DNA of 30,249 nt, taken from assembly GCA_021647375.1 (NCBI GenBank), contig JAKIUV010000024.1, positions 1-30,249 of the forward strand, in the 5' to 3' direction. Of this stretch, positions 16,793 to 24,988 are shown one piece after another. The number at the start of each line of letters is the position of its first letter. Position 1 is the stretch's first letter. Under the pieces are notes generated by a model, which ran no database searches, was not told the DNA's origin, and saw only the letters and a program-made list of their open reading frames with translations. This stretch comes from Robiginitomaculum sp. (GTDB lineage Bacteria > Pseudomonadota > Alphaproteobacteria > Caulobacterales > Maricaulaceae). The translations under genes and the position numbers were made by a program.

Positions 16793-17836
16793 ATGTCTGA
16801 TCAAGTTAGCCAAAAGCCCAAAATGAAACAAATGAATATGATCCAGGCGATCAATTCGGCTCTAGATGTTAAAATGAGCCAAGACCCGGACGTGTTGGTG
16901 TTCGGCGAAGATGTTGGCTTTTTCGGCGGCGTATTTCGCTGTACGGCTGGCCTGCAAGAAAAGCACGGCCTGCACCGCTGTTTCGACGCGCCTATATCCG
17001 AAGGCGGCATTGTTGGCACCGCAGTCGGCATGGGCGCCTTTGGCTTGCGCCCTGTTGTTGAAATTCAATTTGCCGATTATATTTATCCGGCCTTTGATCA
17101 GATTTGTTCGGAGGCCGCCCGATTGCGTTACCGCTCTAACGGAGATTTTACTGCACCGATTACCATACGTTCCCCCATGGGCGGCGGTATTCACGGCGGC
17201 ACGTCCCACTCACAAAGCCCCGAAGCTTTGTTCACCCATATTGCCGGGATTAAAACCATTATTCCGTCCAACCCCTATGATGCAAAGGGCTTGTTGATTA
17301 AAGCCATTGAGGACAATGACCCGGTGGTATTTTTTGAACCCAAGCGGCTTTATAACGGGCCGTTTGACGGCGATCCTCACAGCCCGGCCAAGAACTGGGG
17401 CGGGCACGAGCTTGGCTTGGTTCCCGAAGGCCATTACACTATTGATTTCGAGAAAGCCCGCATCCACCGCGCGGGTAATGACCTCACCATTTTGTGCTAC
17501 GGCACTATGGTTTGGGTGGCCGAAGCTGCCGTAGAGGCGACGGGCGTAGACGCGGAAATCATAGATTTGCGCTCGCTTTCTCCGTTGGATTTAGACGCAA
17601 TCGTCAAGTCCGTCACCAAGACGGGACGCTGTTTGATACTGCACGAAGCAACTCGCACGTCTGGCTTTGGCGCGGAGCTTATCGCAGAAGTACAGGAGCA
17701 TTGTTTCTATGCCTTGGAAAAACCAATCATGCGCGTAACGGGCTGGGATACCCCATACCCACACGCACTAGAATGGGAATACTTCCCCGGACTAGAACGA
17801 TGTAGCCGCGCAATCACACGAATTATGGAAGATTAA
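16793..17836 (+). CDS. bkdA2: Branched-chain 2-oxoacid dehydrogenase E1 beta subunit
   Basis: This 347-residue transketolase-type subunit forms the alpha2beta2 E1 with the upstream product. FGEDVGFFGGVFR and PISEGGIVGTAVGMGAFGL are characteristic of the beta chain. PMGGGIHGGTSHSQSPEALF matches its TPP-contacting/ion-binding loop, and the C-terminal domain carries EATRTSGFGAELIAEV and RVTGWDTPYPHALEWEY. The start is two bases after the E1 alpha stop, so translation is probably coupled. A 139-base spacer with hairpins separates it from E2, which is unusually long for this operon. Confidence 0.96.
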   Translation: MSDQVSQKPKMKQMNMIQAINSALDVKMSQDPDVLVFGEDVGFFGGVFRCTAGLQEKHGLHRCFDAPISEGGIVGTAVGMGAFGLRPVVEIQFADYIYPAFDQICSEAARLRYRSNGDFTAPITIRSPMGGGIHGGTSHSQSPEALFTHIAGIKTIIPSNPYDAKGLLIKAIEDNDPVVFFEPKRLYNGPFDGDPHSPAKNWGGHELGLVPEGHYTIDFEKARIHRAGNDLTILCYGTMVWVAEAAVEATGVDAEIIDLRSLSPLDLDAIVKSVTKTGRCLILHEATRTSGFGAELIAEVQEHCFYALEKPIMRVTGWDTPYPHALEWEYFPGLERCSRAITRIMED

Positions 17837-17975
17837 CAATATGAATAACGGCGTACCGAGCGAAGTGAGGCAAGGGCAAGCGCCCGTCGCGCCCTATGGC
17901 GCGCACCTGCGTAGCGTACCTGCTCTTGCAGGTTAGCGTGAGCGATATAACTCGCGATATAAAAAAAGGAATGAA
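17837..17975 (+). repeat. Hairpin-rich spacer between E1 beta and E2, possible inserted palindromic element
   Basis: Two clear stem-loops sit in this intra-operon spacer: CGCGCC/GGCGCG around CTAT (about 17888-17903) and ACCTGC/GCAGGT around TCTT (about 17918-17933). They are flanked by GAGCGAAG upstream and GCGTAGCG downstream, echoing the GAA/GTA flanks of the elements near the tRNAs. The run GCGATAT occurs twice just before the E2 ribosome site. A 31-codon frame (17841-17936, ATG to TAG) covers both stems; whether it is translated is unknown. Confidence 0.5.
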
Positions 17976-19208
17976 ATGACTAAGCATATATTTAAAATGC
18001 CGGATATTGGCGAGGGTGTGACCGAGGCCGAAATAACGGAATGGCACGTCAAAGTCGGCGACAAGGTCGCAAGCGACGACCCCGTGTGTGATGCTATGAC
18101 CGACAAGGCCACGGTTGAGCTTACGGCACCCGTCAGTGGTGTCGTGACTAGCGTTGGCTGTGCGGCAGGTGAAATTATGGCCGTTGGCGGTGCTTTGGTT
18201 GTTTTTGAAGCGGACGGGGAAGCAAGTTTGGACGGCGAAAGTTCCATTCCGACACCCATTAAAATGGAAGCCCCTAAAAAGCAGCAAAAGAAAACTAAAC
18301 CTGTTCCTAAACCAAAAGTAGCGCCTGCCCCTGCTATCATAACTTCTGCACCCGGTACTAAACCGTTGGCTTCGCCCGCAGTGCGCCGCCGCGCCGAGGA
18401 ACAGGGTATTGATCTGGCTTTAGTGCCTGCGTCTGGCAAAGCTGGGCAGATTACCCATGCTGATTTAGATGCCTATGCCAAAGGCGGCTCTTCCACTTTA
18501 CAAAAACTGGCGGGCGGAACGGACATTAAAGTCACAGGTATGCGCCGGATTATTTCCGAGCGTATGTCAGAGAGCAAACGCCGCATCCCGCATTTCTCTT
18601 ACGTGGAATCTATCGACATGACGGAACTGGAGCGCACCCGTATCCACTTCAACAATACTCGTGCTGCCCATCAACCCAAGCTGACCCTAATGCCGTTCTT
18701 TATGCGCGCTATGGTCAAGGCGGTGAAATTATGGCCCCAGTGCAATGCTACATTTGACGACGATGTAGGGATTATCACCCAGCACAATCCCGTACATATC
18801 GGCATGGCGGCGCAAACGCCCGGCGGGCTGATGGTGCCAGTTATCCGCAATGCGGAAGCGCAAGACATTTGGCAGCTTTCAAACGAAATCGCCCGTATCG
18901 GGGAAGCGGCGAAGACCGGAAGCATTGCCCCAGCGGAGCTGTCTGGCTCAACCATTTCTTTGACCTCATTGGGCAAGCTGGCGGGCGTCATGGCTACGCC
19001 CGTGATTAACCGCCCCGAAGTGGCTATTCTGTGCCCCAATAAGATTGTCGATACGCCCGTCATTGAAAACGGCCAAATGGTTGTGCGCAAAATGATGAAT
19101 TTTTCAACCAGCTTTGACCACCGAGTCGTAGACGGTTTTCACGCCGCCGAAATGGTCGCATATATCAAAGGCCTGCTGGAACACCCAGCGGCTTTGTTTG
19201 TTGATTAG
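17976..19208 (+). CDS. bkdB: Branched-chain 2-oxoacid dehydrogenase E2 (dihydrolipoyl acyltransferase)
   Basis: This 410-residue acyltransferase core of the complex has three parts in order. A single lipoyl domain spans residues 1-78 with lipoylated Lys44 in MTDKATVEL. A Lys/Pro/Ala-rich hinge follows, then the E1/E3-binding domain at about 130-165 (SPAVRRRAEEQGIDLALVPA). The catalytic domain ends with SFDHRVVDGFHAAEM, whose His and Asp carry out acyl transfer to CoA. One lipoyl domain is the usual number for this type. GGA upstream of the ATG is a modest ribosome site. The E3 gene follows after nine bases. Confidence 0.96.
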   Translation: MTKHIFKMPDIGEGVTEAEITEWHVKVGDKVASDDPVCDAMTDKATVELTAPVSGVVTSVGCAAGEIMAVGGALVVFEADGEASLDGESSIPTPIKMEAPKKQQKKTKPVPKPKVAPAPAIITSAPGTKPLASPAVRRRAEEQGIDLALVPASGKAGQITHADLDAYAKGGSSTLQKLAGGTDIKVTGMRRIISERMSESKRRIPHFSYVESIDMTELERTRIHFNNTRAAHQPKLTLMPFFMRAMVKAVKLWPQCNATFDDDVGIITQHNPVHIGMAAQTPGGLMVPVIRNAEAQDIWQLSNEIARIGEAAKTGSIAPAELSGSTISLTSLGKLAGVMATPVINRPEVAILCPNKIVDTPVIENGQMVVRKMMNFSTSFDHRVVDGFHAAEMVAYIKGLLEHPAALFVD

Positions 19209-19217
19209 GAATTTATT

Positions 19218-20621
19218 ATGGCTGAACATTTTACTTGTGACGTGCTGGTTGTCGGCTCTGGGCCTGGGGGTTATGTGGCCGCTATTCGGGCGGGGCAGCT
19301 TGGGCTGGACACCATTCTTGTTGAAGACGGGCGGCTCGGCGGCACGTGTTTGATACGCGGCTGCATTCCGTCCAAGGCACTGATTGAAGCGGCGGAGAAA
19401 TTTGAACAGGCGGGCATTAACGCAAGCGGCAATTCCGAAATTGGTTTGGTCGCCGATAAACCAAAGCTGGATTTTAAAAAAACCATCGCATGGAAAGATG
19501 GGATTACCGACAAGCTCAGTTCTGGCGTGGCCGGGCTTTTGAAAGCGGCGGGTGTGCGTGTAATTTCTGGTTGGGCGGTGTTTGAAAATGCCAAGACCTG
19601 TACGGTTGGCGACGATAAAATCACGGCGACTAATGTTGTTTTGGCGACAGGTTCCAAAAGTGTGGAGCTTCAAGGATTACCGTTCGGTGATATGGTTATC
19701 TCCTCTACCGAAGCTCTCGACCTTACGAGTGTTCCAAAAAAACTGGCCGTGGTTGGCGCAGGCTATATCGGTATGGAGCTAGGGATTGCTTACCGTAAAC
19801 TCGGTAGCGATGTGACCTTTATCGAAGCCGCCAAAACCATATTGCCCGGTTTTGACAAACAACTTTCCGCACCCGTATCAAAATGGTTGCGTGACCACAA
19901 AGTCTCGGTGCAGATAGAAAGTTTTGCCAAGTCCGTAAGCACGAAAAACAATAAACACACTTTGACCTATACCGAGAAAAACGGCGCAGAGGTTAAGTTG
20001 GTTTGCGACAAAGTCTTGGTGACGGTTGGGCGTACCCCCAACACAGAAGGCTGGGGTTTAGAAAATATGGCTATCGACATGGACGGCGCATTCGTCAAGG
20101 TCGACGATAAATGCCGCACGGCAATGCGCGGGGTTTACGCCATTGGCGATTTGGTCGGCGAGCCGATGCTGGCACACAAAGCCTCCGCCCAAGGGGAAAT
20201 GGTTGCCGAAATAATTGCCGGGAAAAACCGCAGCTTTGCCCCAACCGCTATTCCGGCAGTATGCTTTACGGACCCTGAAATCATCTCGGTCGGTCTGACA
20301 CCAAGCGAGGCCAAAGACAAAGAAGTTGATGTAGTCGAGGGTAAATTCCGCTGGGCTGCCAATGGGCGGGCTTTGACCACAGGCACCGCAGATGGCGGCG
20401 GCTTTGTGCGTATCATTGCTCGTAAAGACAATGGCTTGATTTTGGGTATACAGGCGGTTGGCAAGCACGTCTCGGAACTGAACGGCGAGTTTGTCTTGGC
20501 CATAGAAATGAACGCCACCCTTGAGGACATGGCGGGCACTATCCACGCCCACCCGACCCTCTCGGAAGCCACTATGGAAGCCGCCCTATCAGCCCTTGGA
20601 CATCCCATACATTCTGTGTAG
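19218..20621 (+). CDS. lpd: Dihydrolipoyl dehydrogenase (E3 of the bkd complex)
   Basis: This 467-residue FAD enzyme reoxidises the dihydrolipoyl group of E2 with NAD+. The FAD dinucleotide fold is GSGPGGYVAA (residues 13-22). The redox disulfide is C44/C49 in GGTCLIRGCIPSK, a slight variant of the common LNVGC form. The NAD fold is VVGAGYIGMELG, the second FAD motif is MRGVYAIGDLV, and the His-Glu pair is in HAHPTLSEA near the C-terminus. Being inside the bkd operon it is the dedicated E3 (LpdV-like) of this complex, though it could also serve other 2-oxoacid dehydrogenases. Confidence 0.97.
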   Translation: MAEHFTCDVLVVGSGPGGYVAAIRAGQLGLDTILVEDGRLGGTCLIRGCIPSKALIEAAEKFEQAGINASGNSEIGLVADKPKLDFKKTIAWKDGITDKLSSGVAGLLKAAGVRVISGWAVFENAKTCTVGDDKITATNVVLATGSKSVELQGLPFGDMVISSTEALDLTSVPKKLAVVGAGYIGMELGIAYRKLGSDVTFIEAAKTILPGFDKQLSAPVSKWLRDHKVSVQIESFAKSVSTKNNKHTLTYTEKNGAEVKLVCDKVLVTVGRTPNTEGWGLENMAIDMDGAFVKVDDKCRTAMRGVYAIGDLVGEPMLAHKASAQGEMVAEIIAGKNRSFAPTAIPAVCFTDPEIISVGLTPSEAKDKEVDVVEGKFRWAANGRALTTGTADGGGFVRIIARKDNGLILGIQAVGKHVSELNGEFVLAIEMNATLEDMAGTIHAHPTLSEATMEAALSALGHPIHSV

Positions 20622-20657
20622 GGTGCGGCGAAATAATTCTGTTTTAGGGAACACATT

Positions 20658-21377
20658 ATGGGCGGCAACACGCTTTTACAATTTCGGATGCTCGGCTTTA
20701 ATGTACGGCTGGATACCAGCTGGATTTTCATAGCAGGCCTGATTACATGGTCACTGGCTACGCGCTATTTGCCCTATGTTTTGCCCAATTATTATGCGGC
20801 TTTTTATTGGCTGTTGGCGCTTGCGGGTGCAGCAGGGTTTTTCCTGTCTATCTTGTTACACGAAATGGGGCATGCAGTAACGGCGCGTAGGTTCGGTATT
20901 CCCGTATTAGGCGTGACCCTGTTAATGTTTGGCGGCATAACCCAAATGGCACGCAGAGCCAAATCTCCCAAGGAAGAAATCCTTATCTCTGGCGCTGGTC
21001 CGTTGGTCAATTTCTTGCTGGGTTGTTTGTTTCTTGTCCTTGCCGGATTAGCCCGCAGCCTGGAGTTAGGTGCGCCAATTTTGGTGATTTTAAATTACTT
21101 ATCGTGGATAAATTTCATATTGGCTATCATCAATGTGGTGCCCGCATTTCCCTTAGACGGCGGACAGATTTTTCGGGCGCTCATGTGGAAATTTCTGGGC
21201 GATTACCCAAAAGCAACCCGCATTGCGGCGCGGATCGGCATGGTGTTTAGTTACGCCCTGATGGCGTGGGCTGCATGGGCCTTGATCAGGGGCGATTATA
21301 TTGGCGGGCTGTGGTGGTTCTTTATTGCTATTATGTTGCACAATGCCGCCAAAGCAGCCGTCCAACATTACAAATAA
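20658..21377 (+). CDS. M50 (site-2 protease type) membrane metalloprotease
   Basis: This 239-residue integral membrane protein has five to six hydrophobic helices. The zinc site is HEMGH (H68, E69, H72), completed by the Asp of VPAFPLDGGQIFRA around residue 165. This is the SpoIVFB/YwhC-like branch of site-2 proteases, and the CBS domain that many members carry at the C-terminus is absent. Substrates of such proteases are often membrane-bound regulators; none is identified here. AGGGAA before the ATG supports the start. It lies 36 bases after the E3 gene on the same strand, so it may be transcribed with bkd, and is convergent with lptB twelve bases away. Confidence 0.88.
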   Translation: MGGNTLLQFRMLGFNVRLDTSWIFIAGLITWSLATRYLPYVLPNYYAAFYWLLALAGAAGFFLSILLHEMGHAVTARRFGIPVLGVTLLMFGGITQMARRAKSPKEEILISGAGPLVNFLLGCLFLVLAGLARSLELGAPILVILNYLSWINFILAIINVVPAFPLDGGQIFRALMWKFLGDYPKATRIAARIGMVFSYALMAWAAWALIRGDYIGGLWWFFIAIMLHNAAKAAVQHYK

Positions 21378-21389
21378 ACGGCGGAAACC

Positions 21390-22136
21390 TTAAGCGTATT
21401 TCTCGCCCAGATAAACTCGGCGGACATCTTCGTTGGCGCGGATTTCATCCGGCGTACCCTCAAACAACACATCGCCTTGGAACATGATTGAGGCGCGGTC
21501 GACAATATCCAAGGTTTCGCGAACCCTGTGGTCAGTAATGAGAATGCCGATGCCGCGCTTTTTGAGATAGCGGATCAGATCGGAAATGTCATTGATGGCA
21601 ATCGGGTCAATGCCCGTAAACGGTTCGTCTAGCAAAATAAAGGAAGGGCGTGAGGCCAAGGCCCGCGCGATCTCAACACGGCGGCGTTCTCCGCCCGATA
21701 GTGCAAGCGCCGGGCTTTTGCGGATATGGCCAATGTTAAGCTCGTCCAAGAGCGCATCAACATTACCGTCGCGCTTGGAGCGATCTTTCTCGGTCAATTC
21801 GACAACGGCGCGGATGTTTTCTTCAACCGTCAGCCCGCGAAAGATACTTTCTTCTTGGGGTAAATAACCAACCCCGAGACGCGCCCTTTGATACATAGGC
21901 AGGTTAGTAATATCGTGTCCGTCCAATAAAATTTGCCCCCGGTCGGCCTCGATCAGACCCATAATCATATAAAAACTGGTGGTCTTACCAGCTCCGTTCG
22001 GCCCCATAAGTGCAACAATTTCGCCGCGTTTCACAGATAGAGTAATACCCTTGACCACGGCGCGGCCCTTATAGGATTTACCAATGCCGATTGCCGCCAA
22101 ACCTTCTGTGGGCACATTATGTTCAAGCTCAGTCAT
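21390..22136 (-). CDS. lptB: LPS export ABC transporter ATPase
   Basis: This 248-residue ATPase powers extraction of lipopolysaccharide from the inner membrane by LptB2FGC. Walker A is GPNGAGKTT, the Q-loop is in GYLPQEESIF, the signature is LSGGERRRVEIARAL, Walker B is FILLDEPF, and the switch His is in ITDHRV. All of these are typical of LptB. It is the last gene of the lptC-lptA-lptA-lptB run, starting two bases after the preceding stop. The rpoN gene that follows lptB in many proteobacteria is not here; a convergent protease gene is. Confidence 0.97.
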   Translation of the reverse strand: MTELEHNVPTEGLAAIGIGKSYKGRAVVKGITLSVKRGEIVALMGPNGAGKTTSFYMIMGLIEADRGQILLDGHDITNLPMYQRARLGVGYLPQEESIFRGLTVEENIRAVVELTEKDRSKRDGNVDALLDELNIGHIRKSPALALSGGERRRVEIARALASRPSFILLDEPFTGIDPIAINDISDLIRYLKKRGIGILITDHRVRETLDIVDRASIMFQGDVLFEGTPDEIRANEDVRRVYLGEKYA

Positions 22137-22138
22137 AT

Positions 22139-22687
22139 TTAGGAATTGCTACTTGCGACATTTTGCGCGTTCTTGATCAGGATGTTGACGCGCCCTTTAG
22201 CACCACATTTGCGACCCTTGCAGGTACCGACAACGCGGGCGTTCTGGGAGCCTAAATTATAAAACAGTTTTTCACCCGTAATGACACTGCCATCAGCCTG
22301 CTTCATAATCACATTACCTGTGACAACAAATGTATCGTCGCGGCGGGTGTATATACCCTGCTTGCCGCGCACGCTTTGGTCTGGTGTTAAATAATAGAAA
22401 TTGCCAATGGCGATAATTTTAGAAATATCGCCTTGGCCAAGACTGCCGCCACCTGCGGTGAACACTTCCATTGTATCTGATAGTACGCGCACATTACCTT
22501 GGCGCACATCAACACCTCCGGTTAGGATAGATTTATCACCAGCATAAGAAACATTATCCGCCGTAATGTTGATCGGGGATGAACTGCCCGAAGCAAATTG
22601 TGCAGAAGCATTGGGAGATATTATCAAACCCAAAATCAAGCACAAAAATAGCACCGTCAATGTTTTGTTTGTTTTTACAATCGCCAT
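22139..22687 (-). CDS. lptA: LptA-like LPS transport periplasmic protein, copy nearest lptB
   Basis: This 182-residue protein has a signal peptide (SPNASAQ) and an OstA/LptA beta-jellyroll (INITADNVSYAGDKSILTGG, VVTGNVIMKQADGSVITGEK). LptA forms the periplasmic bridge carrying LPS to LptD. The C-terminus has GTCKGRKCGAKGRVNI, with two cysteines spaced C-x-G-R-x-C. The ATG at 22687 with GGAAG upstream is preferred to the one at 22726, which would overlap the upstream gene. It is clearly paralogous to the gene directly upstream; many of the positions can be aligned across the whole length, including the cysteine tail. Which copy forms the bridge, or whether they form a mixed oligomer, is not known. 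Confidence 0.9.
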   Translation of the reverse strand: MAIVKTNKTLTVLFLCLILGLIISPNASAQFASGSSSPINITADNVSYAGDKSILTGGVDVRQGNVRVLSDTMEVFTAGGGSLGQGDISKIIAIGNFYYLTPDQSVRGKQGIYTRRDDTFVVTGNVIMKQADGSVITGEKLFYNLGSQNARVVGTCKGRKCGAKGRVNILIKNAQNVASSNS

Positions 22688-22709
22688 TTTGCTTCCTTTG
22701 TTTAATAGC

Positions 22710-23243
22710 CTACTCTTTGCCGCCAAATTTTATCTCGACACGGTCATTTCGTTCACATTCTCGCCCCGTACAATTTCCTGCGATTTTTGCGCGGTTGGTG
22801 TTTAGGTCGTAAATCATCTTGTTGCCTGTGATCGTACTGCCGTTATTTTGAACGAACCGAGCATTTCCTGTTACCGTGATAATCTCTTTATCGCGTTCGT
22901 AAACCCCTTTATCACCTGTGACGCGGTTTTCTGTGGTGATATATCTGAAATTCCCGACGGCGACAATTCGGTTTATATTACCTAATTTGATGAAGCTGCC
23001 CTCATTACCCTGTGAGGGAGTCGTGGTTTCGGTTCTAAATAAATCCATGCGGTCAGCTAAAATTGTCCCGTCTTTTTGTTTAACCCGTACATTGCCGCTG
23101 AGGATGGTTTTTGAACCACGGTAGGTTGCCCGCTCAGCTTTGACATCAATCGGGCCGTCATTCCCAAAAGAAACTTGTGCATAGGCAGGGTTTGCCAGAG
23201 CTAAGCCGCCCATCAAAACCAGATTGTAAGTGAATTTTATCAT
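22710..23243 (-). CDS. lptA: Second LptA-like periplasmic protein, copy nearest lptC
   Basis: This 177-residue protein has a signal peptide (ANPAYAQ) and an LptA/OstA jellyroll (IDVKAERATYRGSKTILSGN, ITVTGNARFVQNNGSTITGN). The tail GNCTGRECERNDRVEI repeats the C-x-G-R-x-C pattern of its downstream paralogue. Its start overlaps the lptC stop by four bases (ATGA), as is usual for lptC-lptA pairs, so by position this is the canonical lptA and the other is the extra copy. The next gene begins 22 bases after its stop. Confidence 0.9.
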   Translation of the reverse strand: MIKFTYNLVLMGGLALANPAYAQVSFGNDGPIDVKAERATYRGSKTILSGNVRVKQKDGTILADRMDLFRTETTTPSQGNEGSFIKLGNINRIVAVGNFRYITTENRVTGDKGVYERDKEIITVTGNARFVQNNGSTITGNKMIYDLNTNRAKIAGNCTGRECERNDRVEIKFGGKE

Positions 23244-23944
23244 TCTTGTGCTCCGCGTAATTGCGGCTCAGTACTGTTGAGCGCATCATCGGCCTTTTCG
23301 GGAATAATCCGCGCCGTCATGCCGCCTTTGAAAACAAATTCGGAATAATTATCGTTGATCTCATAAGCATTGCCTGCCGCGCGGCCAAAGGCACCCATGC
23401 AATCAATCGGCTCATCGCCCTCGATGCGCTTGCCTTTGACAAAAATTCGCGCGTGATTGGTTTTACAATCATAGCCGTCGTCTGTCTTCAAGCGCACCTC
23501 CTGGTGTAATTCTAACACTTGGGTTTCAGCATTATAAAGACCTGTTAGAGCAAAAACTTGGCTCTCATTGGCTTCGCCTGTACGCAAGAAATTCAAGACC
23601 GGGTTGGTTAATTTGGTCTCGTCCGGGTTTTGAATGAAGCGTGTCGCCGTGTCGGCTGAAATCCGGTACGGCAGACCGTCCGCCGTGCGGCCTTTGTAAA
23701 CAGGGTTTGTAAATTTGACGGTTTCATCCGGGTTATCTTCTGGCGGCCTAGCTTTGGGGGTTGAGATAAAATACCACAGCAAAGTCAAAAGTAAAATGCC
23801 CGAAAATGCGATCAGCAATAACCGGGCATAGCGAATGAACGTGCTGTGCCGCCGTGCGGCATCCAAAGAAAGCGCGTGGCGCGGCTCCCAGTGGGCGAGA
23901 GCGTGGCCATTGCCGTCTGTACTATCTGCACTAAATGTTGTCAT
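23240..23944 (-). CDS. lptC: LPS export system protein LptC
   Basis: This 234-residue bitopic protein has a cytoplasmic N-terminus of about 38 residues, one membrane helix at about 39-62 (LLLIAFSGILLLTLLWYFIS) and a periplasmic jellyroll. The jellyroll carries DGLPYRISADTATR and LHQEVRLKTDDGYDCKTNHA. LptC sits between LptB2FG and LptA. Length and layout are as in other alphaproteobacteria. Its stop overlaps the start of the first lptA copy. It follows rnd at a distance of 152 bases that contains an 11-bp stem. Confidence 0.93.
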   Translation of the reverse strand: MTTFSADSTDGNGHALAHWEPRHALSLDAARRHSTFIRYARLLLIAFSGILLLTLLWYFISTPKARPPEDNPDETVKFTNPVYKGRTADGLPYRISADTATRFIQNPDETKLTNPVLNFLRTGEANESQVFALTGLYNAETQVLELHQEVRLKTDDGYDCKTNHARIFVKGKRIEGDEPIDCMGAFGRAAGNAYEINDNYSEFVFKGGMTARIIPEKADDALNSTEPQLRGAQE

Positions 23945-24052
23945 AACTATTCACGCGCGCGTTAAAATTGGTTCTCTCATATAGTATTCAAGCATAATAT
24001 GCGACACTAGAATGCAGGCAATAGATTACAGTTTGGTTAGCGAAAAACTTGC

Positions 24053-24099
24053 TAGGATTTCTATATGGAACACTATCTGCAACGCCATTAGAAATCCTA
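24053..24099 (-). other. Stem-loop overlapping the rnd stop codon
   Basis: Perfect 11-bp arms TAGGATTTCTA (24053-24063) and TAGAAATCCTA (24089-24099) enclose 25 bases. One arm includes the rnd stop codon. On the reverse strand a run of five T follows six bases after the stem. The stem is AT-rich and the loop large, so it may be a weak terminator, an RNA-processing site or a remnant of a mobile palindrome between rnd and lptC. Confidence 0.4.
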
Positions 24100-24717
24100 T
24101 CTGAAACTATGTGAGAAAATATCCACATCGTTCCAGCCAGCAATATCCAAGCCAGCTCGTGTCGGCATAAATTCAAAACAGGCTTTGGCCAAATTATATC
24201 TGTCTTCGCGCATCAAGCGTGCTGTCAAAATCCGCTGTAACTGGTGCAGATATAAAACGTCCGATGCCGCATATTCCAATTGTTGTTTTGTCAAACCGTC
24301 TGCGGCCCAATCAGAGGATTGCTGTTGTTTAGATAAATCTACATTGAGGAGTTCTTTGCACAGGTTTTTCAAGCCGTGAGCGTCCGTATATGTCCGCACC
24401 AAAGCAGACGCGATTTTTGTGCAATATATAGGCGCGCAATCAACGCCGAGGTTTTGCTTGAGCATGGCTACATCAAAACGGGCAAAGTGAAAAATTTTCT
24501 CAACCTTGGTATCCGACATTAGCGCCTTTAAATTTGGACAATCATAAGAACCCCGATCCATCTGCACAATATGGGCATCGCCGTCGCCTGCGGATAATTG
24601 CACCAGACACAATTTATCTCGCACCAGAGACAAACCTTGCGTCTCCGTATCCACAGCCACAGATGCCCCAAACTTCACCCCGTCCGGCAGGTCACCTTTA
24701 TGTAAATGTATCGTCAT
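24097..24717 (-). CDS. rnd: Ribonuclease D (short, HRDC-less)
   Basis: This 206-residue 3'-5' exoribonuclease belongs to the DEDDy family. The metal ligands are D23 and E25 in AVDTETQGL, the Asp of HFARFDVAML, and the Tyr/Asp pair in LEYAASDVLYL. The HRDC domains of the E. coli enzyme are missing, which is the common alphaproteobacterial form. It acts on tRNA 3' ends. A tRNA-Leu gene lies 77 bases upstream on the same strand, and the lpt genes lie downstream, the usual alphaproteobacterial neighbourhood. Confidence 0.94.
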   Translation of the reverse strand: MTIHLHKGDLPDGVKFGASVAVDTETQGLSLVRDKLCLVQLSAGDGDAHIVQMDRGSYDCPNLKALMSDTKVEKIFHFARFDVAMLKQNLGVDCAPIYCTKIASALVRTYTDAHGLKNLCKELLNVDLSKQQQSSDWAADGLTKQQLEYAASDVLYLHQLQRILTARLMREDRYNLAKACFEFMPTRAGLDIAGWNDVDIFSHSFR

Positions 24718-24762
24718 TATTTTCCCTTGTTATTATCATTCTTATCCTAGCGTGGCCCGCCG

Positions 24763-24795
24763 AGCCGAAGCTCCCCTCTTGGGGAGCGTAGGCTG
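24763..24795. repeat. REP-like palindrome with GAA/GTA internal loop, at the 3' side of tRNA-Leu
   Basis: On the plus strand the order is AGCC, GAA, GCTCCCC, loop TCTT, GGGGAGC, GTA, GGCT. Inner 7-bp and outer 4-bp arms pair perfectly around the GAA/GTA internal loop. It touches the CCA end of the reverse-strand tRNA-Leu gene. It has the same architecture as the element at 11807-11835. It may also act as a 3' boundary for the tRNA transcript, but no T tract follows. Confidence 0.55.
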
Positions 24796-24880
24796 GTGCC
24801 CTGGAGAAGACTCGAACTTCCACTTCCATAAGGAAACTAGCACCTGAAGCTAGCGCGTCTACCAATTCCGCCACCAGGGC
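24794..24880 (-). tRNA. tRNA-Leu (CAG)
   Basis: An 87-base class II tRNA with encoded CCA. Acceptor GCCCTGG pairs with CCAGGGC; the D-arm begins GGCGGAATTGGTAGACGC, as in leucine tRNAs. The anticodon stem is CTAGC/GCTAG around loop TTCAGGT, giving CAG. The long variable arm is TTTCCTTATGGAAGT, and the T-loop is TTCGAGT. Confidence 0.96.
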
Positions 24881-24988
24881 GCATTAACCGTAGTTAAAGC
24901 GAGGTGAGGATTTAGACCAGTCAGCATGGCGGGTCAATCACCTTAATAGATTCTGCGCTCTAAATCGTCACAGTTGCCATTCAGGCGT

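Noticed and set aside
17823..18439. Reverse-strand frames over the E1 beta-E2 junction
   Set aside because: They overlap the lipoyl domain of E2 and show only shadow composition.
24763..24795. Intrinsic terminator of the tRNA-Leu gene
   Set aside because: The stem is strong but no T tract follows on the tRNA's strand; the palindromic-element explanation fits better.
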